Notes: generated by a model from the letters alone, not told the origin. Counted from the first letter of the stretch, positions 50,978 to 59,746 are shown. The stretch: 64,000 nucleotides of DNA from Frateuria_A sp035944355 (GCF_035944355.1 NZ_DASZBH010000011.1:15807-79806); one strand, 5' to 3'. Numbers and translations: made by a program.

Positions 50978-52039
50978 ATGCATGCAAAGAGGATCTTCCG
51001 GGCGTGCCTGCTCGTGCTCGCGGCGACGCTCGGATGGCAGTCGCCATCGATCGCCGGCACGGCAAAGGACCAGGACCAGCAGCACGCCTTCGATTTCCAT
51101 TTCGGCACGTGGAAGACCGAGATCACGAGCCGGGACGTCACGCCGTCGGGCGTCGGCGAATGGGTCAGGTTCGATGGCACGGTGATCGACCAGCCCCTGT
51201 GGAACGGCAAGGCCAACCTGGAAAAGATCGAGGCCTCCGGCCCCGGTGGCCACTTCCAGGGCCTGACGTTGTTTCTCTACGACCCCAGGTCCGGGCAGTG
51301 GAGCGAGCAGTTCGCCGGCAGCGACGACGGCACCCTGCAGGAGCCGACGTACGGTGAGTTCAGGGATGGCCGCGGCGTGTTCCATGGCTGGACCGAGTCC
51401 GGCGGCAAGAAGGTCCTCGAGCGCGACATCTGGTCGGCCATCACGCCGGACTCCTACCACTACGAGATCGCGTCCTCGTTCGACGGCGGCAAGACCTGGG
51501 TCACCAACTTCGTCGCGCAGCTGACCCGACTGAAGAAAGCCCCCGACTACGACACGCACTACACGCCGGGCACCGGGCCGGAGCACGACTTCGACTTCAA
51601 CTTGGGCCATTGGTCGACCCGGATACAGGCGGTGCTGCATCCGCTGTCCTCACCCGACGCGAAGGGCAGCCTGGGCGGAACGCATGAGGCTTATCGCGTG
51701 TGGGACGACTGGGCCAACATCGGCCAGCTCGAAGTCGACGGGCCGGGCGGCCACATCGAGGACCTCGCGCTGCGCCTGTACGACCGCAAGACGCGGCAGT
51801 GGCGGGTCTACTTCGCCAACAGTGCGTCCGGCACGCTCGACGCGCCGCTGGTGGGCGGCTTCAAGGATGGCGTGGGCACCTTCGTCGGCATGGACGAGGT
51901 CGACGGCAGGACCGTGCTGACCCGCAACGTCTGGTCGGACATCACCGCGACATCCTGCCGGCAGGACTGGGCCATCTCGACCGACGGCGGCAGGACCTGG
52001 GTGTCCACCTGGACCTCCACCGACAGCCGCGGGGGCTGA
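50978..52039 (+). CDS. Secreted two-repeat protein (DUF1579-like domains)
   Basis: A 353-residue protein with a signal peptide (ACLLVLAATLGWQSPSIAG). Two similar halves of about 160 residues follow. The first opens AFDFHFGTWKTEIT (about 37) and the second DFDFNLGHWSTRIQ (about 205). Both continue with GPGGHFQGLTLFLYDPRSGQW or GPGGHIEDLALRLYDRKTRQW, and with ISTDGGRTWV-like ends. The repeat resembles DUF1579/lipocalin-like domains with unknown ligand. The intragenic duplication is clear; the function is not. Confidence 0.75.
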   Translation: MHAKRIFRACLLVLAATLGWQSPSIAGTAKDQDQQHAFDFHFGTWKTEITSRDVTPSGVGEWVRFDGTVIDQPLWNGKANLEKIEASGPGGHFQGLTLFLYDPRSGQWSEQFAGSDDGTLQEPTYGEFRDGRGVFHGWTESGGKKVLERDIWSAITPDSYHYEIASSFDGGKTWVTNFVAQLTRLKKAPDYDTHYTPGTGPEHDFDFNLGHWSTRIQAVLHPLSSPDAKGSLGGTHEAYRVWDDWANIGQLEVDGPGGHIEDLALRLYDRKTRQWRVYFANSASGTLDAPLVGGFKDGVGTFVGMDEVDGRTVLTRNVWSDITATSCRQDWAISTDGGRTWVSTWTSTDSRGG

Positions 52040-52088
52040 CTCGACGGCGCGCACCGGGGCGCGATCAGCCCCCGCCGTAGCTTTCGCT

Positions 52089-52205
52089 CCCTCTCCCCTC
52101 CGGGGAGAGGGCTGGGGTGAGGGGCCAAGGCTTGCGGGCAGGCCCGGCCGAAGCGTGTCGTATTCGCCCCCTCTCCCCTCCAGGGAGAGGGCTGGGGTGA
52201 AGCGA
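52089..52205. repeat. Two REP-like palindromes in the same orientation upstream of icmF
   Basis: CCCTCTCCCCTCCGGGGAGAGGG (52089-52111) and CCCTCTCCCCTCCAGGGAGAGGG (52169-52191) are each followed by CTGGGGTGA. They make up most of the 352-base gap between the secreted repeat protein and icmF. Apart from the icmF leader after 52370 I see nothing else in the gap. Confidence 0.75.
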
Positions 52206-52391
52206 ATCGCAAAACTTCAAGTCACGCGCATTCCCACGCGAACCGCGCCCGGCCTACGGCCTGATTCCTCCACCGCTGAGCGCCGCCCTCACGGCCCCGT
52301 CGGCGCCCACGGCGCATGCCGGCGTCACGCCCACCCGACTCCCCCGCGCCCTTGACCCCGATCCACTAGAATCGAGGGGTTCAGAGCACCG

Positions 52392-55300
52392 ATGTCGGAG
52401 TCCCCCATGAGTTCCCCCGCCAGCCTCGTCCCCGCCGCCGCCGCGCAGGCCGAAACCACCCCGCTGCGTTTCGTCACCGCCGCCAGCCTGTTCGACGGGC
52501 ACGACGCGGCGATCAACATCATGCGCCGCATCATCCAAGCCCAAGGCGCCGAGGTGATCCACCTGGGCCACAACCGCTCGGTGGAAGACGTGGTGCGCGC
52601 CGCGCTGCAGGAAGACGCCGACGCCATCGCGCTGTCCTCCTACCAGGGCGGCCACGTCGAGTACTTCAAGTACATGGTGGACATGCTGCGCGAGCGCGGC
52701 GCCAGCCACATCCGCGTGTTCGGCGGCGGCGGCGGCACCATCACCCCGGAGGAAATCCGCGAGCTGCAGGCCTACGGCGTCGAGCGCATCTATCACCCCA
52801 ACGACGGGATGAAGATGGGCCTCACCGAGATGATCGAGGACGTCATGCAGCGCACTCGCGCCGCCCAGGCGAAGCGCCTGAAGGCCGAGCAGCCCGGCGT
52901 GCCGAAGGTCGACATCGACGACGAAATCTCCGTGGGCCACATGCTCACCGACATCGAGGAATCGCGCCTGGGCGAGGGCGAGCTCGCCCACCTGCGCAAG
53001 CAATGGGACCTGGCCGGCCGCAAGACCCCGGTGCTGGGCTTGACCGGCACCGGCGGCGCCGGCAAGTCGAGCGTGGTGGACGAGCTGCTGCTGCGCTTCC
53101 TGCACGCCTTCCCCGAAATGCGCATCGCCGTGCTCGCTGTCGACCCGACCCGCCGCCGCTCCGGCGGCGCGCTGCTGGGCGACCGCATCCGCATGAACTC
53201 GCTGCGCTCCAAGCGCGTGTACATGCGCTCCATGGCCACCCGCCGCCAGCACATGGCCACCAACGAGGTGCTCAAGGACTGCATCGCCTTCCTCAAGAGC
53301 CAGCCCTACGACTTGGTGATCGTGGAGACCGCCGGCATCGGCCAGAGCGACTCGGAGATCGTCGACCTAGTCGACTTCCCCGTCTACGTGATGACCAGCG
53401 ACTACGGCGCCGCCAGCCAGCTCGAGAAGATCGACATGATCGACTTCGCCGAGCTGATCGTGCTCAACAAGTTCGACAAGCGCGGCGCCGAAGACGCCCT
53501 GCGCGACGTGCGCAAGCAGTGGAAGCGCAACCGCACCGCCTTCGCCCTCAAGGACGAGGACGTGCCGGTCTACCCGACCATCGCCAGCCAGTTCAACGAC
53601 CCGGGCGTGACCTGGATGTTCGCGAACCTGTGCCGCCTGCTGCGGGAGAAGCTGGGAACGGGGAACGGGGAACGGGGACTGGGCAGCCCGCGCTGCGACT
53701 TCCAGCCCGACGTCGACACCAGCCTTAAGGAACCGCGCGCCACGGTGTTGATTCCCGGCAGTCGCGTGCGCTACCTCGCCGAGATCGCCGAGCAGGGCAG
53801 GGGCATCAACGGCTCCATCGCCCGCCAGGCCGAAGCCGCCAGCAAGGCCCAGCACTACTACGAATCGCTCAAGGAGCTGGACGACGAGGCGCTCCCGCGT
53901 CCGCTGGATCTCTACGCGAGCGACGCCTTGCATCCCTCTCCCTCCGGGAGAGGGACCGAGGGTGAGGGTACGACCCTTGCCCAAAGCTCCGCGCAAGCCC
54001 CGAACCCTCACCCCCAACCCCTCTCCCGGGGGGAGAGGGGAGCAGTCGACCGCACCCTGCTACTCCTCCGCCAGCGCTACAACGAAGCGGTAAAGGAACT
54101 CTCCGCCGAATCCGTGCACCTGCTGCGTGACTGGCCGGCCCTGCGCGAGTCGGTCACCAAGGACGTCAACGAATACCAGGTCCGCGGCAAGACCATCCGC
54201 GTGGAGAACTACCGCGAGTCCCTGAGCCACCAGAAGATCCCGAAGGTCGCCCCGCCCAAGACCGACAGCTGGGGCGACCAGCTCCTCTTCCTCGGCAAGG
54301 AAAACCTCCCCGGCCACTACCCCTACACCGGCGGCGTCTACCCCTACCGCCGCACCGGCGAAGACCCCACCCGCATGTTCGCCGGCGAGGGCACCCCGGA
54401 GCGCACCAACCGCCGCTTCCACTACCTGAGCCAGGGCGGCGCCGCCACGCGCCTGTCCACCGCGTTCGACTCGGTCACCCTGTACGGCGAAGACCCGGCC
54501 CCGCGCCCGGACATCTACGGCAAGATCGGCAACTCCGGCGTCAACATCGCCACGCTGGACGACATGAAGAAGCTCTACTCCGGCTTCGACCTGTCCGCGC
54601 CCACCACCTCGGTCTCCATGACCATCAACGGCCCGGCGCCGATGATCCTCGCGATGTTCATGAACACCGCGATCGACCAGAACGTGGAGAAGTACCTCAA
54701 GGCCGACGACGCCCGTTGGGGCGAGGCACAGAAGAAGATCGCCAAGCTCTACGAAGGCCGCGAGCGCCCGCGCTACTCGGGTGATCTACCCAAGGGCAAC
54801 GACGGCTTAGGGCTAGGCCTGCTCGGCGTCACTGGCAACCAGCTCGTGGACGAGGAAACCTACGCCCGCATCAAGGCCGAAACCCTGGCCGCCGTGCGCG
54901 GCACCGTGCAGGCCGACATCCTCAAGGAAGACCAGGCGCAGAACACCTGCATCTTCTCCACCGAATTCGCCCTGCGCATGATGGGCGACATCCAGCAGTA
55001 CTTCGTCGAGCACAAGGTCCGCAACTTCTACTCGGTGTCCATCTCCGGCTACCACATCGCCGAAGCCGGCGCGAACCCGATCAGCCAGCTAGCCTTCACC
55101 CTCAGCAACGGCTTCACCATCGTCGAGTACTACCTCGCCCGGGGCATGCACATCGACGACTTCGCGCCGAACCTGAGCTTCTTCTTCTCCAACGGCATGG
55201 ACCCGGAGTACACCGTCATCGGCCGCGTCGCCCGCCGCATCTGGGCCCGCGCCATGCGCGAGCGCTACGGCGCCAGCCCGCGCAGCCAGATGATGAAGTA

Positions 55301-56000
55301 CCACATCCAGACCAGCGGCCGGTCGCTGCACGCGCAGGAGATCCAGTTCAACGACATCCGCACCACGCTGCAGGCGCTCTACGCGCTGTTCGACAACTGC
55401 AACAGCCTGCACACCAACGCCTACGACGAAGCCATCACCACGCCGACCGAAGAGTCCGTGCGCCGCGCCGTGGCCATCCAGATGATCATCAACAAGGAAC
55501 TGGGCCTCAACTTCAACGAGAACCCCTGGCAGGGCAGCTACGTGGTCGAGGAGCTGACCGACCTGGTGGAAGAGGCCGTCTACAAGGAGTTCGAGGCGAT
55601 CAGCGAGCGCGGCGGCGTGCTGGGCGCCATGGACACCATGTACCAGCGCGGCAAGATCCAGGAAGAGTCGCTGTACTACGAACACAAGAAGCACGACGGC
55701 TCGCTGCCGCTGATCGGCGTGAACACCTTCCTGCCGAAGGAGCACGGCGGCGAAGTGGCCACCGAGATCGAGCTCATTCGCTCCACGGAGGAGGAGAAGG
55801 GGCAGCAGATTGCGAACGTGCGGGCGTTCGGGGAAGCGCGGAATGGGTTGGCGCCGGAGAGCCTGAAGCGGTTGCAGCAGACGGCGCGGGAGCGGCGGAA
55901 TGTGTTCGAGCAGTTGGTTGAGGCGGTGAAGTACAACTCGTTGGGGCAGATTAGCCACGCGTTGTATGACGTGGGTGGGGAGTATCGGCGAAACATGTGA
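52392..56000 (+). CDS. icmF: Fused isobutyryl-CoA mutase with G-protein chaperone (IcmF)
   Basis: A 1202-residue adenosylcobalamin enzyme. The B12-binding domain (about 25-165) has the lower-ligand motif LFDGHDAAINIMRR, SSYQGGHVEYF and GGGGGTI. The MeaB-like GTPase (about 210-430) has a P-loop GTGGAGKSS with Lys225, DPTRRRSGGALLGDRIRM, ETAGIGQSD and NKFDKRG. A linker (about 430-620) precedes the mutase barrel. Two specificity positions read Phe663 (DPTRMFAGEG) and Gln850 (ILKEDQAQN), as in isobutyryl-CoA mutase; methylmalonyl-CoA mutase has Tyr and Arg. Usual IcmF length is about 1090; the excess comes partly from REP sequence inside the linker. The ATG at 52407 has a better GGAG and may be the true start. 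Confidence 0.9.
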   Translation: MSESPMSSPASLVPAAAAQAETTPLRFVTAASLFDGHDAAINIMRRIIQAQGAEVIHLGHNRSVEDVVRAALQEDADAIALSSYQGGHVEYFKYMVDMLRERGASHIRVFGGGGGTITPEEIRELQAYGVERIYHPNDGMKMGLTEMIEDVMQRTRAAQAKRLKAEQPGVPKVDIDDEISVGHMLTDIEESRLGEGELAHLRKQWDLAGRKTPVLGLTGTGGAGKSSVVDELLLRFLHAFPEMRIAVLAVDPTRRRSGGALLGDRIRMNSLRSKRVYMRSMATRRQHMATNEVLKDCIAFLKSQPYDLVIVETAGIGQSDSEIVDLVDFPVYVMTSDYGAASQLEKIDMIDFAELIVLNKFDKRGAEDALRDVRKQWKRNRTAFALKDEDVPVYPTIASQFNDPGVTWMFANLCRLLREKLGTGNGERGLGSPRCDFQPDVDTSLKEPRATVLIPGSRVRYLAEIAEQGRGINGSIARQAEAASKAQHYYESLKELDDEALPRPLDLYASDALHPSPSGRGTEGEGTTLAQSSAQAPNPHPQPLSRGERGAVDRTLLLLRQRYNEAVKELSAESVHLLRDWPALRESVTKDVNEYQVRGKTIRVENYRESLSHQKIPKVAPPKTDSWGDQLLFLGKENLPGHYPYTGGVYPYRRTGEDPTRMFAGEGTPERTNRRFHYLSQGGAATRLSTAFDSVTLYGEDPAPRPDIYGKIGNSGVNIATLDDMKKLYSGFDLSAPTTSVSMTINGPAPMILAMFMNTAIDQNVEKYLKADDARWGEAQKKIAKLYEGRERPRYSGDLPKGNDGLGLGLLGVTGNQLVDEETYARIKAETLAAVRGTVQADILKEDQAQNTCIFSTEFALRMMGDIQQYFVEHKVRNFYSVSISGYHIAEAGANPISQLAFTLSNGFTIVEYYLARGMHIDDFAPNLSFFFSNGMDPEYTVIGRVARRIWARAMRERYGASPRSQMMKYHIQTSGRSLHAQEIQFNDIRTTLQALYALFDNCNSLHTNAYDEAITTPTEESVRRAVAIQMIINKELGLNFNENPWQGSYVVEELTDLVEEAVYKEFEAISERGGVLGAMDTMYQRGKIQEESLYYEHKKHDGSLPLIGVNTFLPKEHGGEVATEIELIRSTEEEKGQQIANVRAFGEARNGLAPESLKRLQQTARERRNVFEQLVEAVKYNSLGQISHALYDVGGEYRRNM
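53654..53682 (+). repeat. Short tandem repeat inside icmF
   Basis: Three copies of GGGAACG followed by GGGACTGGG, read as GTGNGERGLG between the GTPase and linker regions. The 21 bases equal seven codons, so the frame is kept. Confidence 0.7.
53934..54041. repeat. REP-like pair inserted in the icmF coding sequence
   Basis: CCCTCTCCCTCCGGGAGAGGG with the tail GAGGGTGAGGG (53934-53969) and the mirror unit CCCTCACCCCC ... CCTCTCCCGGGGGGAGAGG (54005-54041). They are translated in frame as about 40 Pro/Gly/Ser/Arg-rich residues (514-554) in the linker before the mutase domain, a segment with no counterpart in characterised IcmF. Confidence 0.8.
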
Positions 56001-56229
56001 ATTGTCAGATTTCCATGTAACGCAACGAGCTAAACGACCAGGATTCCACCCCTCCTTGAGCTGGCCAGTCCCGCAGTAAAACGATCGTTCTTGGATCGCG
56101 GCGGGCTAGTCTCAGCATCCGGGACTCGATGGGGTATCCTCGGCAAAGTCGGCGATTGCGCCTCTTGGTCCAATCGCGGAGCTGATTCACGGATGGGCCT
56201 TCATCCACGTTAAATGTTCGAGCGGACAC

Positions 56230-57303
56230 ATGGCACGAAGCGATTTGCTCATCTCTCTGGTGCGTGCTGCTGCTAGCGGCGATCGGGCGACTGTTCGCTC
56301 GACTGCGGAGGCGCTCGCGGCCGATGAGCGCGCAAAGAACCACCATATTGTCGCTGATCGCTTACAACGAGCAATCGCAAACGTAGCGGTCACGTCTAGT
56401 AGCCTTCTTTCCGTTTCCGAAAAAACCGCACACCACGGCCGCGACGCGATCATTGAGATTCAACCACAGATCCAGATGGACCAACTTCTGCTTGGTCTCC
56501 CTGTCCGTGAAAGCGGTCGGCAATTGGTGGAAGAACATGCGCGTGCTGATGTGCTGCGGTCCCACGGATATGACCCACGACATCGAGTGCTGCTGTCTGG
56601 CCCCCCAGGCAACGGTAAGACGTCGTTTGCTGAGTCGATAGCCGAGGCCCTGAATCTGCCATTCATGGTGGTCCGTTACGACGCTCTTATTGGCAGCTAC
56701 TTGGGCGAGACAAATGCCCGATTGCGAAAGCTGTTTGATTACGTACGTACCCAGCCTTGCGTTCTGTTTTTTGATGAATTCGACGCGATAGGTAAGGAAC
56801 GCGGCGATACTCATGAAACCGGCGAAATAAAGCGCGTCGTGTCATTCCTTTTGATGCAATTGGATCAGCTGCCCAGCTACGTAATCGTGGTTGCCGCCAC
56901 CAATCACGCAGAATTATTGGATAGAGCGGTTTGGCGGCGGTTCCAGATGCGACTTGCCTTTCCGGCGCCAAGCCAAAAAGAGATCGAGGCGCTGCTTGAG
57001 CGCATCATGCGTCGCTGGCCACAGATGCCGAAGATGTCTCGTGGTTCTTTGGCAGCTAAGCTCGGCTCGCTGAATTTTTCGGAAGTGCTAGATTTTTGTC
57101 AAAATGTAAGGCGTCGCGAAATTCTTGGATTGGGGGAGACAGGGATAGATGATGCACTTAAAGCCGAGCTTGATATTTGGCGCTCGCGCGTTCGGCCGGA
57201 GGTGACGGATGGCGGCCGATCTAAGCAAGCCACTGCTGAGGGTCATTCCAGAGCGGGACGTCGATCCTCGCCGGCCAAGAAAAGGGTTCCCAAAAGGCCC
57301 TGA
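56230..57303 (+). CDS. AAA-family ATPase of an ietAS-like defence cassette (IetA-like)
   Basis: A 357-residue protein. The N-terminal helical part (1-75) precedes an AAA core: Walker A GPPGNGKT at 124-131, Walker B VLFFDEFD at 178-185, sensor 1 AATNHAELLD (Asn225), and arginine-finger candidates at 236-237 (WRRFQMRLAFP). A helical lid follows, and the last 30 residues are basic. The next gene, a subtilisin, overlaps it by 95 bases. An AAA ATPase plus S8 protease is the make-up of ietAS, an antiphage system found by heterologous screening. DNA here is clearly less GC-rich than upstream. The family call rests on architecture, not a search. Confidence 0.83.
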   Translation: MARSDLLISLVRAAASGDRATVRSTAEALAADERAKNHHIVADRLQRAIANVAVTSSSLLSVSEKTAHHGRDAIIEIQPQIQMDQLLLGLPVRESGRQLVEEHARADVLRSHGYDPRHRVLLSGPPGNGKTSFAESIAEALNLPFMVVRYDALIGSYLGETNARLRKLFDYVRTQPCVLFFDEFDAIGKERGDTHETGEIKRVVSFLLMQLDQLPSYVIVVAATNHAELLDRAVWRRFQMRLAFPAPSQKEIEALLERIMRRWPQMPKMSRGSLAAKLGSLNFSEVLDFCQNVRRREILGLGETGIDDALKAELDIWRSRVRPEVTDGGRSKQATAEGHSRAGRRSSPAKKRVPKRP

Positions 57304-59746
57304 TCCTTTTCCCACTGAACGTCAACTTGGACGTTTCGCGCCCAAGTTCGATCGACTGGCCGAGGTGCTGCAACGCGATCCTGGGGGGATGAGCCTGCGG
57401 GCTGACCCGTCAGCACTCGCTCCAGAAAGAGTGTTGGTGTTTGAGTTAAGGGGGAGCGTCGCGCCGTTCGTATCAGCAATTCGAAGTATCCGCGGCTTAG
57501 AGCTCGTGGATGAAGAGGAACTGGAGGCGGACGAAGAGGATAAAAACCCTGTTGCCTATCTGCTGGTCCCAGACGCTAAGGCGCTCAGCCAAATCGAATC
57601 GCTTTGGCGGCGTTGGCAGCGAAATGAGCCACTTGGCGATAGTTACATGGCCGGTTGGCGCGAAGCTTTTGCTTTGCTTAAGGACTTGAGACCATGGGGG
57701 CCACAAGATCGAGTCGATCCTCGAGATGCAGAGGGACTCGAGCAAGAAATTATCGGGTTAGAAGATCATGACCTCATACGGATCGAAGCGGAGTTGGTTT
57801 TCCGTAAAGACTCGAGCGCAGCGGAAGATGCCTTTAGAAGGGAGTTAGACGGGCGTGGGCGAGTGATTGCGCGTTCTCGAATTGATGAAATTGCCTACCA
57901 CGCGCTCTTAATCGAACTTTCTGCGGCCCAAGTGCGCCAAATTATTGCCCGGTCCGTTAGAAGCATCGCCGGTTTTGACTCGGTTATGCACATTCGGCCG
58001 CAGAGTCTCGCCAATAGCATCGAGTTGGCTGAAGCGTCGCCCTCCGATCAGGACCTCGATCCCGCCGAACTGGGGGTGCCAATTTTGGCGCTACTTGATG
58101 GTGTCCCAATGGCTCGGCACTCGTTGCTCGAACATCACCTAGTGATAGAAGACTTGTTCGGCTTGGAGCCAAACGCACAAGTCTCTGATCGTAAGCACGG
58201 CACAGCGATGGCATCGCTGATAGTGCACGGTGATCGCAACTTAAAGGGGGTGCCACTACCCCGGCGTATTCACGTGCTTCCAGTGATGGCTGCTAGTCCC
58301 GGGCAGGGCGAGACGTTTCCTCAAGACCGCTTGGTTGTAGACATGATCTACAACTCCGTTCGCACAATGCGCGAGGGGGCGGAGGCGACTGCCCCGAATG
58401 TAATAATTATAAACGTCTCACTTGGTAATCGTCGTCAACCTTTTCATGGGAAGCTTTCCGCATGGGCGCGGTTGCTTGATCGTTTAGCTTATGAGTATGG
58501 AATTCTATTTATAGTTAGCGCTGGAAACATTGCCGAAAGCTTTACAGTGCCTAGATTCGCCAATAGCGTAGTGTTTGAGGATGCTGATGCGGAAGCGAAA
58601 GCTATAGGCATATTGGAGTCGGTGAATTCCCTACTAGGGCAGCGGCGAATTATCGCTCCAGCTGAATCCATCAACGCCATAACGGTGGGGAGTTGCAATG
58701 AAGATGCGGTGTCTCCGGCACTTCGCTTAACTGCTCGAACTTCGGTCGACCCTTATCCCGATCTCCGCATTGCGAATCCCTCTAGTGCGCTCGGGCCGGG
58801 TTATGGTTCCGCGGTAAAGCCGGATTTATTAATGCCCGGGTCACGGGAACGGCTACGAGTGGTGACTAGCAATGGTCAATCAATTGGTGTCGCCCCGGCA
58901 CCGCCAACTCATGCCGCGGGGCTCAAGGTCGCGGCTCCTCCAAAAATCGGTCAGGAGAGCTATGAATCGTACACGAATGGCACTAGCGCATCGGCTGCTC
59001 TAGCCTCTCGTACTTGTCATCGCATTCACGATGCGCTGGAGGGGAGCTATGGGGATGCGTTCCTGAGCCTCCCTCATAAAGAGCGAGCAGTACTAATTAA
59101 GGCGCTCATCGCGCACACGGCGGAATGGCCTGAACAGACAGCTGAGTTGATGAAACAGATACTTGGCCCTGCAGATGGGCGACAACACGTGAAGCAGAAG
59201 GACAACATTCGGCGATACCTAGGATTTGGCCTGGTTGACGCCGATTCGGCAGTTGCATGTACCTCCGACCGCGCGACGTTTTGGGCGGTTGGAGAGATAC
59301 GTGCCAATCAGATGGTCCATGTGCCAATCCCAATTCCTGCGGCCATGGGTGGACGTGCCCAGCCGCATTCCTTGTCTGCGACTGTGGCCTGGTTCACTCC
59401 CACGCACCCAGGGACCAGGGCATATCGCTCTATCCGATTGAGACTACTTGAACCCGAAGAAATGGGTGAGCTAGGACTAGGGACCTGCTCGCGGCAGCCA
59501 GACGTGAATCAAAGCAACCGAGGAACGTTGTTTTGCCGGCGGTGGGAAGGATCGAAGGCAGCAGCAGTCTCACACGACATGGTGCTACGGCTGCACATAC
59601 AGCGAGAGCTGGATCAGGTCGGCCACTATGACGACTCCATTCCGTTCGGGGTGGCTGTAACTATTTCAATGCCCGGAGTTGTGGAAATCTATGAGCAAGT
59701 TCGGCAGCGGCTTGGAATTCTGCCTCGCATCCCGACGGGTCCGTAA
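57209..59746 (+). CDS. S8 subtilisin-like protease of an ietAS-like defence cassette (IetS-like)
   Basis: An 845-residue cytoplasmic protein (no signal peptide). About 280 N-terminal residues have acidic helices (ELVDEEELEADEEDKN). The S8 catalytic domain has Asp297 (ILALLDGVP), His330 (RKHGTAMASLIVHG), the oxyanion Asn in SAGNIAES, and Ser593 (TNGTSASAALASR). Some 200 further residues form a beta-rich tail. A strong GGAGGTGA precedes the ATG at 57209, inside the ATPase gene. All triad residues are present, so a live protease gated by the AAA partner is likely; self-killing or phage-protein cleavage is inferred from the defence role. Confidence 0.83.
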   Translation: MAADLSKPLLRVIPERDVDPRRPRKGFPKGPDPFPTERQLGRFAPKFDRLAEVLQRDPGGMSLRADPSALAPERVLVFELRGSVAPFVSAIRSIRGLELVDEEELEADEEDKNPVAYLLVPDAKALSQIESLWRRWQRNEPLGDSYMAGWREAFALLKDLRPWGPQDRVDPRDAEGLEQEIIGLEDHDLIRIEAELVFRKDSSAAEDAFRRELDGRGRVIARSRIDEIAYHALLIELSAAQVRQIIARSVRSIAGFDSVMHIRPQSLANSIELAEASPSDQDLDPAELGVPILALLDGVPMARHSLLEHHLVIEDLFGLEPNAQVSDRKHGTAMASLIVHGDRNLKGVPLPRRIHVLPVMAASPGQGETFPQDRLVVDMIYNSVRTMREGAEATAPNVIIINVSLGNRRQPFHGKLSAWARLLDRLAYEYGILFIVSAGNIAESFTVPRFANSVVFEDADAEAKAIGILESVNSLLGQRRIIAPAESINAITVGSCNEDAVSPALRLTARTSVDPYPDLRIANPSSALGPGYGSAVKPDLLMPGSRERLRVVTSNGQSIGVAPAPPTHAAGLKVAAPPKIGQESYESYTNGTSASAALASRTCHRIHDALEGSYGDAFLSLPHKERAVLIKALIAHTAEWPEQTAELMKQILGPADGRQHVKQKDNIRRYLGFGLVDADSAVACTSDRATFWAVGEIRANQMVHVPIPIPAAMGGRAQPHSLSATVAWFTPTHPGTRAYRSIRLRLLEPEEMGELGLGTCSRQPDVNQSNRGTLFCRRWEGSKAAAVSHDMVLRLHIQRELDQVGHYDDSIPFGVAVTISMPGVVEIYEQVRQRLGILPRIPTGP

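Noticed and set aside
53654..54041. Possible CRISPR-like repeats.
   Set aside because: The repeats are short, palindromic or directly adjacent; there are no regular unique spacers and no cas genes. They are REP-type and tandem units.
52392..56000. Calling the fused mutase a methylmalonyl-CoA mutase.
   Set aside because: Domain order and the Phe/Gln specificity pair match IcmF; methylmalonyl-CoA mutase has Tyr/Arg at these places.
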